Below, one piece after another: positions 1 through 5,902 of a stretch of 11,504 nt of DNA. How positions within the stretch are numbered: the stretch's first letter is position 1; every line of letters starts with the position of its first letter. The stretch spans positions 1 to 11,504 of the forward strand of contig JAFDWI010000036.1 in NCBI GenBank assembly GCA_018268545.1, written 5' to 3'. Below the pieces are notes generated by a model. It was not told the origin of the DNA. It saw nothing but the letters and a program-made list of their open reading frames with translations, and did not search any database. Made by a program: the position numbers and the translations under genes. This DNA comes from Actinomycetota bacterium. Its GTDB lineage: Bacteria > Actinomycetota > Acidimicrobiia > Acidimicrobiales > Iamiaceae.

Positions 1-256
1 GGGCGAGCAGCCACGTGGCGTCGGTGCTCGCATTGTCGACGATCGTGACGGTCCAGGGAATGGGGAATTCCCGCTCGAGATAGGTTCGAAGTCGGTCGAT
101 CGACGCGACGAGTGTCCGTTCGGCGTCATGCACGGGGACGACGATGTCGACCCCGGGACCCGGGTCGGTCGCGTCGTCGCGGAGCGCCGCGTCACGCCGG
201 CGGGTACCGTCCGTTACCGAACGGGTCGCTACGGGCGCCGGGGTCATGGCGGGCAT
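1..256 (-). CDS. Family 2 glycosyltransferase, N-terminal part (cut by window edge)
   Basis: Only the first 85 codons are inside the window; the frame is still open at base 1. After a poorly ordered 35-residue leader, the protein enters a GT-A fold. VDIVVPVHDAERTL (residues 37-50) is the first beta strand and nucleotide-binding loop. TVTIVDNASTDATW (69-82) is the second strand with the DNAS/D motif seen in GT2 enzymes of the dolichyl-phosphate glucosyltransferase (Alg5) type. Such enzymes move a sugar from a nucleotide sugar to a polyprenyl phosphate or glycan at the inner face of the membrane. The start is ATG at 256, the first possible start after an in-frame TGA 15 nt upstream. A second ATG at 247 gives a protein three residues shorter, and neither has a good Shine-Dalgarno sequence. 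The gene lies 77 nt behind fmdB on the same strand and may be co-transcribed. Family assignment is firm; donor and acceptor cannot be read from this fragment. Confidence 0.8.
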   Translation of the reverse strand, partial: MPAMTPAPVATRSVTDGTRRRDAALRDDATDPGPGVDIVVPVHDAERTLVASIDRLRTYLEREFPIPWTVTIVDNASTDATWLLA

Positions 257-333
257 CTTGCCCGGAGGATCTCAGTGGCGCCTTGCGCGTTCCTTGGAGT
301 TTCCGCAGAGCTTCGTCGGCGCCTGGGTGGGCG

Positions 334-648
334 TCAGTCCGTGGTGGCAGCGGCCTTCGCGGATTCCGGCTTGCTCGCCGACGTCGTGTCCTTCGTCGAG
401 GTCGTCGAATCCGCCGAGGTCTTGGTGGTGGACGAATCCGAACCGCCGGAGGCCGAGCTCGACTTCTTCGCGCTGCCCGAATCGTTCACGTAGAAGCCTG
501 ATCCTCGGAACGAGATCCCGACGTTGCCGAACAGCTTCTTGAGGTGGCCGCCGCATTCGGGACACTCGGTCAAGGTCTCGTCGGTGAAGGCCTGCACGAT
601 GTCGAAGGTGTGGCCGCAGTCGGTGCATCGGTATTCATAGGTCGGCAT
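334..648 (-). CDS. FmdB-type zinc ribbon protein with Ser/Thr-rich tail
   Basis: This is a 104-residue protein. The N-terminal 40 residues are a classic FmdB/CxxC regulatory domain. It starts MPTYEYRC and holds two CxxC knuckles (C8/C11 and C29/C32) that should bind one zinc ion, followed by the usual LKKLF and a GISFRGSGFYVND segment typical of the actinobacterial form. Residues 57-104 are low-complexity Ser, Thr, Lys, Ala and Asp without aromatic residues, presumably disordered. The family was named for a putative regulator of formamidase and amidase genes in Methylophilus. Its molecular role in actinobacteria is not settled. The ATG at 648 is chosen because a GAGGT ribosome-binding site lies 7 nt upstream and the conserved domain begins exactly there. 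The same frame stays open far upstream through galU antisense, but nothing there resembles a protein. It is divergent from galU. Confidence 0.92.
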   Translation of the reverse strand: MPTYEYRCTDCGHTFDIVQAFTDETLTECPECGGHLKKLFGNVGISFRGSGFYVNDSGSAKKSSSASGGSDSSTTKTSADSTTSTKDTTSASKPESAKAAATTD

Positions 649-744
649 GTTCGAACCTCGGACGATCGCAATGGCCGGACCTGCCCGGCTCCCGTGACGC
701 ACGTCGATCCCGCTGCGGATCGCCATCATCTGCGGATGGCGCGC

Positions 745-775
745 TGCTGGCACTCGACAACGTCGACTGCCAGCA
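745..775. repeat. Near-perfect 31-nt palindrome in the fmdB-galU promoter region
   Basis: The arms are TGCTGGCA (745-752) with TGCCAGCA (768-775), and TCGAC (754-758) with GTCGA (762-766). They are separated by one C/C mismatch and a central AAC. Thirteen of 14 arm positions pair. Neither flanking gene ends here, so it is not an ordinary terminator, and no U-run follows on either strand. It overlaps the -10 hexamer and likely start site of the predicted fmdB promoter, which suits an operator for a dimeric regulator. It could instead be an RNA hairpin at the 5' end of a long fmdB leader. Confidence 0.6.
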
Positions 776-886
776 TATCGACCTGTCCGCGAAACCCCGA
801 ACCCGGCCCGTGCACCGTTCCCCGATAGCATGGCTCGGCCCGTGACGCGACGACGCACCAGTTCGCGCCGCAACGATGGTTCGAAC

Positions 887-892
887 AAGGAG
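887..892 (+). promoter_or_regulatory. Ribosome-binding site of galU
   Basis: AAGGAG lies 8 nt before the GTG at 901. It fixes this GTG as the galU start even though no ATG is available nearby. Confidence 0.8.
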
Positions 893-900
893 CTTCCCAG

Positions 901-1827
901 GTGACCCAGGTCGTGAGCTGTGCGGTGATCCCTGCCGCGGGCCTGGGGACCCGCTTCCTGCCTGCAACCAAGGCACAGCCCAAGGAGATGCTGCCGGTCG
1001 TCGACAAGCCCGCGATCCAGTACGTCGTCGAAGAGGCCGTGCGAGCGGGCATCGACGACATCCTGATCATCACCGGGCGAGGGAAGCGCAGCATCGAGGA
1101 CCACTTCGACCGACAGTTCGAACTGGAGTACTTCCTCGAGACAAAGGGGAAGGAGAAGATGCTCACGACGGTCCGCGACCTCGCGGACCTGGCCGACATC
1201 CACTACGTGCGCCAAGGTGAACCCCTCGGGTTGGGGCACGCCGTGTCGGTGGCTCGCAAACACGTCGGTGACCGACCGTTCGCCGTCATGCTCGGCGACG
1301 ACCTGATGGTCGACGAGTCCCGGGTGCTCAAGGCGATGATCGCAGCGCACGAGACCCACGGCTCGCCGGTGGTCGCGCTCCGCGACGTTCCCCGGGCCGA
1401 CATCGGGTCCTACGGGTGTGCCGACGTCGACGACCCCGATGAGGGAACCGGCCGGCCACGTGTGGTGGCGGTCCGGGGTATCGTCGAGAAGCCCCACCCG
1501 GCCGAGGCCCCCTCGACGATGGCCGTGATGGGCCGGTACGTGTTCACCCCCGAGATCTTCGCGGCGCTCGACGAAGTGCGTCCCGGCGTCGGCGGTGAGA
1601 TCCAACTGACCGACGCGATCGCGCTCCTCCTCGACACGGGACCGGTGAACGGCTATGTGTTCGACGACGGTCGTTACGACATCGGATCGAAGCTGGACTA
1701 CCTCCGGGCGACCGTCGAGTTGGCGTTGCAGCGCGACGACCTGGGCGGCCCGTTCGCGGCGTTCCTCGAGGACCTCATGGCCCGACGAGGTGGCACCCTG
1801 TCGGCCGCCGGGGCGGATCGCACATGA
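901..1827 (+). CDS. galU: UTP-glucose-1-phosphate uridylyltransferase GalU
   Basis: This cytosolic enzyme makes UDP-glucose from UTP and glucose-1-phosphate, feeding envelope polysaccharides, glycolipids and trehalose. At 308 residues it has the normal bacterial length and shows the full GalU pattern. The nucleotide-binding loop is AGLGTRFLPATKAQPKEMLP (residues 13-32), including the invariant K29 and E30. GEPLGLGHAV (106-115) contacts the base and sugar, and LGDD (131-134) holds the Mg-binding Asp. VEKP (195-198) carries the sugar-phosphate Lys, GRYVF is at 211-215, GGEIQLTDAI at 231-240 and YDIGSKLDY at 259-267. The GTG start is set by AAGGAG 8 nt upstream. Its TGA overlaps the moaC ATG by 4 nt, so the two are translationally coupled. 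In many actinobacteria galU sits beside molybdopterin genes and a small membrane protein gene, and that arrangement is seen here. Function is certain on family grounds. Confidence 0.97.
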   Translation: MTQVVSCAVIPAAGLGTRFLPATKAQPKEMLPVVDKPAIQYVVEEAVRAGIDDILIITGRGKRSIEDHFDRQFELEYFLETKGKEKMLTTVRDLADLADIHYVRQGEPLGLGHAVSVARKHVGDRPFAVMLGDDLMVDESRVLKAMIAAHETHGSPVVALRDVPRADIGSYGCADVDDPDEGTGRPRVVAVRGIVEKPHPAEAPSTMAVMGRYVFTPEIFAALDEVRPGVGGEIQLTDAIALLLDTGPVNGYVFDDGRYDIGSKLDYLRATVELALQRDDLGGPFAAFLEDLMARRGGTLSAAGADRT

Positions 1828-2333
1828 CGGCGGAGCGTCGGTTCCTCGACCCGCTCGCACGAACCCGAGCGTCGGACAGCGGCGTCAAGGAGGTCACGCA
1901 CCGACGGGCCGTCGCCCGTGGGCGCGTCCACATGACGCCGGAGACGACGTCGCTGGTCGCACGAGGTGCGGTCGCCAAGGGGGACGTGTTGGCGGTCGCC
2001 CGGGTCGCCGGGATCCAGGCCGCGAAGCGAGCGTCGGACCTGCTGCCGATGTGCCATCCGGTGCTCGTCGGTTCGGTCTCGGTCAACTTCCGGATCGAGG
2101 ACACCTGGATCGAGGTCGAGACCCAGGTCGACACCGTCGATCGGACAGGCGTCGCGATGGAGGCGATGGTCGCCTGCACCGTGGCGTGCCTGTCGATCTA
2201 TGACATGTGCAAGTCCGCCGACCGTTCGATGACCATCGACGAGGTCTCGCTGTGGGAGTCCGCCGGGGGAGCATCCGGCCCGTACCGGCGCGATGCGACT
2301 GGCGAAGATTACGACGCCGTAGTAGAACCGTAA
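1824..2333 (+). CDS. moaC: Cyclic pyranopterin monophosphate synthase MoaC
   Basis: MoaC acts with MoaA in the first step of molybdenum cofactor synthesis, converting the 3',8-cyclo-GTP intermediate to cyclic pyranopterin monophosphate in the cytosol. The 169-residue protein carries the family signatures. LPMCHPV (74-80) includes the active-site H78, TGVAMEAMVACTVACLSIYDMCKSADRSM is at 108-136, and the C-terminal SAGGASG at 146-152. D127 and K130 match the catalytic Asp128 and Lys131 of the E. coli enzyme. The amino end is unusual: where most MoaC proteins read MVDVSxK, this one has ASDSGVK (16-22), keeping only the Asp and Lys, although THRRAVARGRVHM (25-37) is normal. The ATG overlaps the galU stop (ATGA), indicating a shared mRNA. 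No moaA, moaE or moeA is in the window, so the rest of the pathway must lie elsewhere. Confidence 0.95.
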   Translation: MTAERRFLDPLARTRASDSGVKEVTHRRAVARGRVHMTPETTSLVARGAVAKGDVLAVARVAGIQAAKRASDLLPMCHPVLVGSVSVNFRIEDTWIEVETQVDTVDRTGVAMEAMVACTVACLSIYDMCKSADRSMTIDEVSLWESAGGASGPYRRDATGEDYDAVVEP

Positions 2334-2490
2334 CAACCACGAAACGCGTCGTCATCGAATCCCCGACGTTCTCGGTCCGTGGCCGTGCGGTGTCCATCAG
2401 CGCACGTTCTCGAAGATCCGACCGGGTATCCACCACTCGACACGTGCGGTGGAACTACGGTCACGACGTTGTCAAAGGCAGGCACGGAGC

Positions 2491-2970
2491 GTGACATTCG
2501 TGGTTCTGGGAGTTCTGGCCATCGTGTGGGTCGTCGTACTCGGCGGCTACGCGCGTGAGCGGATGGGCGCCCGTCGGACCGACAGTGTCTCGGCCTTCCA
2601 CTCCCAGTTGTCCACCTTGCAGCGCACGCAACAGTCGGGCCGCCGGACGATGCGACGGGCCGGGACGGCCGTGCCGCCGCCCGGGACGATCGCATGCGAC
2701 GTGGCTCGCCGTCGTCGCCGCGACGTGTTGACGGCGTTGGTCGTGTTCACCGCGGGCGCGTCGGTGCTCGCCCTGATCAGCCCCGGGCCGGCGATCCTGG
2801 CGATCGTCGCGGTCGGTGCGGTGGCGACCGGCGGGTACATCGGTTTGCTCGTTCGCCGTCAACGTCTGGTCCTCGAACAGCGTGCCAAGGTGCGCCCGAT
2901 CGCCGCGGCACGCCGGATGCCGGCGAGTGCCCCGGCTGCGACACGGCTCGTCTCGGTGCAACCACGCTGA
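2491..2970 (+). CDS. Small three-helix membrane protein, possible SepX/GlpR-like division protein
   Basis: From the GTG at 2491 this gives 159 residues. Residues 1-20 are an N-terminal membrane helix (TFVVLGVLAIVWVVVLGGY). A basic stretch with TDSVSAFHSQLSTLQRT (30-46) follows, then a linker rich in Arg and Pro. Two closely spaced helices (about 78-97 and 99-121) come after an RRRRR cluster (73-77), and the basic tail ends at residue 159. This layout, the DSV-x-F-x-x-QL-x-x-L element after the first helix and the location behind galU and a molybdopterin gene recall the SepX/GlpR proteins. Those are membrane partners of the divisome in Streptomyces and Corynebacterium. The match is from memory of the family, not from an alignment, so it stays a suggestion. 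A GTG at 2449 would add 14 polar residues before the helix; GGCAGG 8 nt before 2491 favours the later start. It follows moaC by 157 nt and may have its own promoter. Confidence 0.75.
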   Translation: MTFVVLGVLAIVWVVVLGGYARERMGARRTDSVSAFHSQLSTLQRTQQSGRRTMRRAGTAVPPPGTIACDVARRRRRDVLTALVVFTAGASVLALISPGPAILAIVAVGAVATGGYIGLLVRRQRLVLEQRAKVRPIAAARRMPASAPAATRLVSVQPR

Positions 2971-3001
2971 AGCCGGTCGGGCCGGTCGAGCCCGTCATGC
3001 C

Positions 3002-3031
3002 GGTCACCACATGGTCGGACCAGGTGGGACC
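3002..3031 (+). terminator. Candidate terminator after the galU-moaC-membrane protein block
   Basis: A hairpin starts 31 nt after the stop at 2970. The arms are CCACATGGTC (3007-3016) and GACCAGGTGG (3018-3027), with nine of ten positions complementary. They are extended by GGTC (3002-3005) and GACC (3028-3031) after one bulged A. Because the arms nearly touch, the loop must open to three or more bases. No U-run follows, as is common for actinobacterial hairpins. An operator role for the CAP gene is less likely, as that gene starts 650 nt away. Confidence 0.45.
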
Positions 3032-3067
3032 GAATCGTCGCGTCCACAGACCGGGCCGTGTGACGAG

Positions 3068-3094
3068 CGATCACGGGTCGTACGCGGGTGATCG
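3068..3094. repeat. Short inverted repeat between two terminator-like hairpins
   Basis: CGATCAC (3068-3074) and GTGATCG (3088-3094) are perfect 7-nt inverted repeats 13 nt apart. The site lies between the tail of the plus-strand block and the terminator of the CAP gene. It may be part of the 3' structure or mean nothing. The rest of 2971-3205 holds only the two hairpins listed separately; I see no gene in it. Confidence 0.3.
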
Positions 3095-3136
3095 ACACCC
3101 GAGGCACCGGCAGCACCGTGGAACAATTGGCATCGG

Positions 3137-3175
3137 CGAAAAATGAACTTCGCCCGGTCCGTGGACCGGGCGAAG
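3137..3175 (-). terminator. Rho-independent terminator of the CAP lipoprotein gene
   Basis: Perfect 13-nt arms, CTTCGCCCGGTCC (3148-3160) and GGACCGGGCGAAG (3163-3175), form a very stable GC-rich hairpin. On the minus strand the stem is followed by TTCATTTTTCG, a U-tract in RNA. The stem begins 30 nt after the CAP gene stop at 3206. Orientation and U-tract assign it to that gene, though it may also stop rightward transcription. Confidence 0.85.
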
Positions 3176-3205
3176 GTGACGTTGGCAGATCGACGAACGC
3201 CGTGC

Positions 3206-3679
3206 TCAGCAGGCGTCGACGAATTCCTGCACGACGAAGTAGTACCCGTTCGATGCCTGGACCACACCGGTCCCCACGTTGTTGTAGACCGGGTTGAGGA
3301 TGTTGGCCCGGTGACCGGGGGAGTTCATGAACGCGGTCTGGATCGACGCGAGGTCCGGACCCATCCCGACGTTCTCGCCCAGTTGGCACCACTGCACACC
3401 GGAGTACCCGTCGGGGAGGTTGCTGTGGGACAGCGAACCCTGCTGGGCCAGGTACTGCGCCCAGGCCTGGGCCTTGTTCTGCGCCGGGGAGAAGGCCGTC
3501 AGTGCCGCGACCCCGTTGGCCGATCGGGCACTGTTGATCTGGTTGAACACGGTGGTCTGGTCGCTGCTCATGCAGCCGGCGAGGAAGGCGGTGGCGACCA
3601 CGGCCGCTGCGATCGCTCCACCGAGGCGGCGGCGGCGACCGGGGTTCGAGGATCGGGGGGCTCGTGCTGGTGATTCCAT
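3206..3679 (-). CDS. CAP (SCP/YkwD-like) domain lipoprotein
   Basis: This 157-residue exported protein has a basic N-region (RRRR, 15-18), a hydrophobic stretch (20-33) and a lipobox LAGC ending at C36, so it should be lipidated and anchored outside the membrane. The mature part is a compact CAP domain. It shows FNQINSARSANGV (45-57), SHSN with H85, the GENV motif with E102, FMNSPGHRANILNP (117-130) with H123, and the terminal strand YYFVVQEFV (146-154). H85, E102 and H123 are the usual CAP cavity residues. C98 and the last residue C157 could form a disulfide. Bacterial CAP proteins are linked to cell-wall or surface functions, but the activity of this group is unknown. The ATG at 3679 has only a weak AAGCGGG upstream. 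The gene is monocistronic, divergent from the tRNA gene and closed by a strong terminator. Confidence 0.92.
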   Translation of the reverse strand: MESPARAPRSSNPGRRRRLGGAIAAAVVATAFLAGCMSSDQTTVFNQINSARSANGVAALTAFSPAQNKAQAWAQYLAQQGSLSHSNLPDGYSGVQWCQLGENVGMGPDLASIQTAFMNSPGHRANILNPVYNNVGTGVVQASNGYYFVVQEFVDAC

Positions 3680-3757
3680 GCCCGCTTATCGGCGCGAAAT
3701 CGGTTCGGACTTGAGTGCGATTCGAGTCACAGGTCGACCAGCCCGTGCCGGAGCGGG

Positions 3758-3787
3758 TTCTCGGCTCGTCGAGGTTGGCAGTATGCT
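3758..3787 (+). promoter_or_regulatory. Candidate promoter of tRNA-Ala
   Basis: TTCTCG (3758-3763) and TATGCT (3782-3787) are 18 nt apart. They would start RNA near 3794, about 9 nt before the tRNA 5' end. The -10 hexamer is good and the -35 poor. Confidence 0.4.
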
Positions 3788-3802
3788 CGTCGAAACTCCT
3801 CT

Positions 3803-3879
3803 GGGGGTGTAGCTCAGCTGGCTAGAGCGCTTCGGTCGCATCGAAGAGGTCGTGGGTTCGACTCCCATCACCTCCACCA
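3803..3879 (+). tRNA. tRNA-Ala (anticodon CGC), CCA encoded
   Basis: A complete cloverleaf can be drawn. The acceptor GGGGGTG (3803-3809) pairs with CACCTCC (3869-3875) and includes the G3-U70 wobble pair that marks alanine tRNAs. The D stem is GCTC/GAGC (3812-3815, 3825-3828). The anticodon stem is CTTCG/CGAAG (3830-3834, 3842-3846) around loop GTCGCAT, giving anticodon CGC at 3837-3839, which reads GCG. The T arm is GTGGG/CCCAT with loop TTCGACT (3857-3863). The discriminator is A3876 and CCA is at 3877-3879. The loop has G32 opposite U38, where many alanine tRNAs have A32-U38. No duplicated 3' end or integrase is nearby, so there is no sign that it serves as an attachment site. Confidence 0.96.
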
Positions 3880-3948
3880 GAGACAGCACGGTTCGCACGG
3901 ATTCGCCGTCGCGTCGGTATCCGCTCCGTGGCGCGGCACGAGCGCCCG

Positions 3949-3954
3949 TACACT
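3949..3954 (+). promoter_or_regulatory. -10 box placed for a leaderless mRNA
   Basis: TACACT ends 6 nt before the ATG at 3961. Transcription would therefore begin at or next to the start codon, which is common in actinobacteria. No Shine-Dalgarno precedes this ATG, which supports the reading. No clear -35 box is seen. Confidence 0.5.
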
Positions 3955-3960
3955 CGGCCC

Positions 3961-5211
3961 ATGACCGGAACCTCGACCGAGCCCTTCGACCCGACCGCTG
4001 ATCCGTCCCATCGGACGCGTCGTGGTGGAGATGACCCACTCGACCTCCTCGGGGTCGACGCCGGATTGGACGAGACCGAGGTGCTGCTCCGCGACACGGT
4101 GCGCGCGTTCGTGGACGACCGCGTGCTTCCCGACATCGCCACGTGGTTCGAACACGGCACGATCCCCGACGGCCTCGGCCTCGAACTCGGCAAACTGGGC
4201 CTGCTCGGCATGAACCTGCACGGTTACGGGTGCGCGGGGACGAGTGCGGTTGCCTACGGGCTCGCGTGCGCCGAGCTCGAAGCGGGCGACAGCGGCATCC
4301 GGAGCTTCGTCTCGGTCCAGGGCTCGCTTTCGATGTTCCCGATCTGGATGTTCGGATCCGAGGACCAGAAGCGACAGTGGCTGCCCCCGATGGCCGCCGG
4401 TGAGGTGATCGGCTGTTTCGGGCTGACCGAACCGGACTCGGGTTCGGACCCCGGTTCGATGCGGACCCGGGCCCGTCGTGACGGCGACGACTGGATCATC
4501 GACGGCACCAAGATGTGGATCACCAACGGTGGGATCGCGGATGTCGCCGTGGTGTGGGCCCGGGCCGACGCACCCGAGAGCTCCGGTGGGCGCGGGCCGA
4601 TCCACGGGTTCATCGTTCCCACCGACACGCCCGGATTCACTGCCAATCCCGTGCCACCGAAGCTGTCGCTGCGGGCCTCGGTGACCAGCGAGTTGGTGCT
4701 CGACGGTGTGCGGGTGCCCGAATCCAACCGGCTGCCCGGCGTCGAGTCGATGCGGGGTCCACTGTCGTGCCTCAACGAGGCCCGCTACGGCATCCTGTGG
4801 GGCGCGACCGGCGCCGCGCGGGCGTGCTACGAGGCGGCCCGGTCCTACGCGATCGACCGGGTGCAGTTCGATCGCCCGATCGCCGGATTCCAGCTCACGC
4901 AACGCAAGCTCGTCGAGATGGCCGTCGCGGTGAACAAGTCACGTCTGGTGGCCCTGCACATCGGGCGCCGCAAGGACGCCGGAGAGGCGACCACCGCCCA
5001 GATCAGCTTCGGCAAGATGGACAACGTCCGCAGCGCGCTCGCCGTCGCGCGCGAGGCACGCTCGGTGCTCGGTGCCAACGGGATCACCCTGGAGTATCCG
5101 GTGATCCGCCACGCCAACAACCTCGAATCCGTCTACACCTACGAAGGCACCAACGAGGTCCACACGTTGGTGCTGGGTGAGGCGATCACCGGGATCTCCG
5201 CGTTCACGTAA
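3961..5211 (+). CDS. gcdH: Acyl-CoA dehydrogenase, probable glutaryl-CoA dehydrogenase
   Basis: This 416-residue FAD enzyme follows human and bacterial glutaryl-CoA dehydrogenase along its whole length. That enzyme oxidises and decarboxylates glutaryl-CoA to crotonyl-CoA in lysine and tryptophan breakdown, passing electrons to ETF. The landmarks are YGCAGTSAVAYGL (89-101), GCFGLTEPDSGSDP (151-164) and MWITNG (185-190) for FAD, LSLRAS (235-240), NEARYGI (272-278), and LEYPVIRHANNLES then VYTYEGTNEVH (377-401) with catalytic base E395 and Y394. Residues reported to bind the glutaryl carboxylate in the human enzyme (E87, R94, S95, S98) appear to be kept as E107, R114, S115 and S118, which favours true glutaryl-CoA activity over a generic dehydrogenase. 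The first 40 residues are a variable leader. I chose the ATG at 3961 because a -10 box sits just before it; a GTG at 3928 would add 11 unlikely residues. The next gene starts 10 nt downstream. Confidence 0.9.
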   Translation: MTGTSTEPFDPTADPSHRTRRGGDDPLDLLGVDAGLDETEVLLRDTVRAFVDDRVLPDIATWFEHGTIPDGLGLELGKLGLLGMNLHGYGCAGTSAVAYGLACAELEAGDSGIRSFVSVQGSLSMFPIWMFGSEDQKRQWLPPMAAGEVIGCFGLTEPDSGSDPGSMRTRARRDGDDWIIDGTKMWITNGGIADVAVVWARADAPESSGGRGPIHGFIVPTDTPGFTANPVPPKLSLRASVTSELVLDGVRVPESNRLPGVESMRGPLSCLNEARYGILWGATGAARACYEAARSYAIDRVQFDRPIAGFQLTQRKLVEMAVAVNKSRLVALHIGRRKDAGEATTAQISFGKMDNVRSALAVAREARSVLGANGITLEYPVIRHANNLESVYTYEGTNEVHTLVLGEAITGISAFT

Positions 5212-5221
5212 CGAGTCGCGC

Positions 5222-5872
5222 ATGCCTGCTGCGGCGTTGAACGATCCGGCGGCGGTTGCCCTCGGAGTCGCGGCCGTGGGCGCCGTCGCGAACTGGTGGG
5301 CCGTGTCCGTCGGACGGCGTCGGATCGAATGGGTGACCAAACCGGGCGTGATGGTGGCGTTGATCGTCGCGGCGATCCTCGTCGACCCCGTCGACGCGAC
5401 CGTTCGGGCATGGGTGATCGCCGGACTCGTCTTTTCCCTGGCGGGTGACGTGTTCCTGATGCTGCCCCGGGAGCGGTTCGTCGAGGGGCTCGGCTCCTTC
5501 CTGGTCGCGCACGTCGCGTACATCGTCGCGTTCGTGCTGTCGGCCACATCATGGACCGGCGCGTCAGTGGGAGCCGCTGCCGCGATCGTCGCGCTCGCGC
5601 TGGTGGGCCGCCCGATCGTGTCGGCGGTCCGACGTGACCGACCGGCGCTCGCCTGGCCGGTGGTCGCCTACATGGCGGTCATCTCGTCGATGGTCGTCGC
5701 GGCCTTCGCCACCGCGCGACCTTGGCCGATCGTCGGGTCGCTGGTGTTCTTCGCCTCGGACGGGATCCTCGCGACGAACAAGTTCGTCCGCTCGTTGCCG
5801 GGCGCCCGCTTCTCGATCATGAGCACCTATCACGTCGCGCAGTTCTGCTTCGTCGTGGCCCTCGTGCATTGA
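5222..5872 (+). CDS. YhhN/TMEM86 family membrane protein (putative lysoplasmalogenase)
   Basis: The 216-residue protein is mostly hydrophobic with about eight membrane helices (roughly 9-27, 40-56, 63-81, 90-108, 113-131, 144-162, 169-185 and 199-215). Family marks are KP (40-41), FSLAGDVFLML (71-81) with D76, FFASDGILATNKF (176-188) with D180, and TYHVAQFCF (202-210). In mammals TMEM86B hydrolyses the vinyl-ether bond of lysoplasmalogens, and YhhN proteins share the fold and the conserved polar residues in the membrane. The bacterial substrate is not established, so I infer an ether-lipid or lysolipid hydrolase only from the family. The ATG at 5222 lies 10 nt after the dehydrogenase stop with a weak ribosome site, so the gene is probably co-transcribed and translationally coupled. 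It is followed by 103 nt that hold the promoter of the ferredoxin gene. Confidence 0.88.
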   Translation: MPAAALNDPAAVALGVAAVGAVANWWAVSVGRRRIEWVTKPGVMVALIVAAILVDPVDATVRAWVIAGLVFSLAGDVFLMLPRERFVEGLGSFLVAHVAYIVAFVLSATSWTGASVGAAAAIVALALVGRPIVSAVRRDRPALAWPVVAYMAVISSMVVAAFATARPWPIVGSLVFFASDGILATNKFVRSLPGARFSIMSTYHVAQFCFVVALVH

Positions 5873-5902
5873 CCGGCGTTCGTCGGGTGGGGCCGCTCGC
5901 GG

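Larger units (their letters stand above)
649..900. other. Divergent fmdB-galU intergenic region
   Basis: These 252 nt carry no convincing gene. They should hold the promoters for fmdB (leftward) and galU (rightward). A minus-strand promoter candidate reads TTCGGG (plus-strand bases 801-796), an 18-nt spacer, then TATGCT (777-772), which would start fmdB mRNA near 765. For galU the only -10-like hexamer I see is TAGCAT at 826-831, with no recognisable -35 box. A strong palindrome at 745-775 is listed separately. Confidence 0.5.

Noticed and set aside
649..1860. Upstream extension of the fmdB frame through galU antisense
   Set aside because: The zinc ribbon begins exactly at the ATG at 648 with a ribosome site. 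The extension is the shadow of galU.
2334..2490. Possible hidden gene or riboswitch between moaC and the membrane protein gene
   Set aside because: I see only a weak CCACC/GGTGG repeat (2430-2452) and no reading frame with protein-like content. It does not resemble the Moco-sensing RNA, which normally lies upstream of Moco genes.
3803..3879. tRNA-Ala as an integration site
   Set aside because: No integrase, no second copy of the tRNA 3' end and no change in base composition are visible nearby.
3868..4902. Minus-strand open frame of 344 codons opposite the acyl-CoA dehydrogenase
   Set aside because: It is antisense to a clear dehydrogenase and also overlaps the 3' end of tRNA-Ala. No recognisable protein features.
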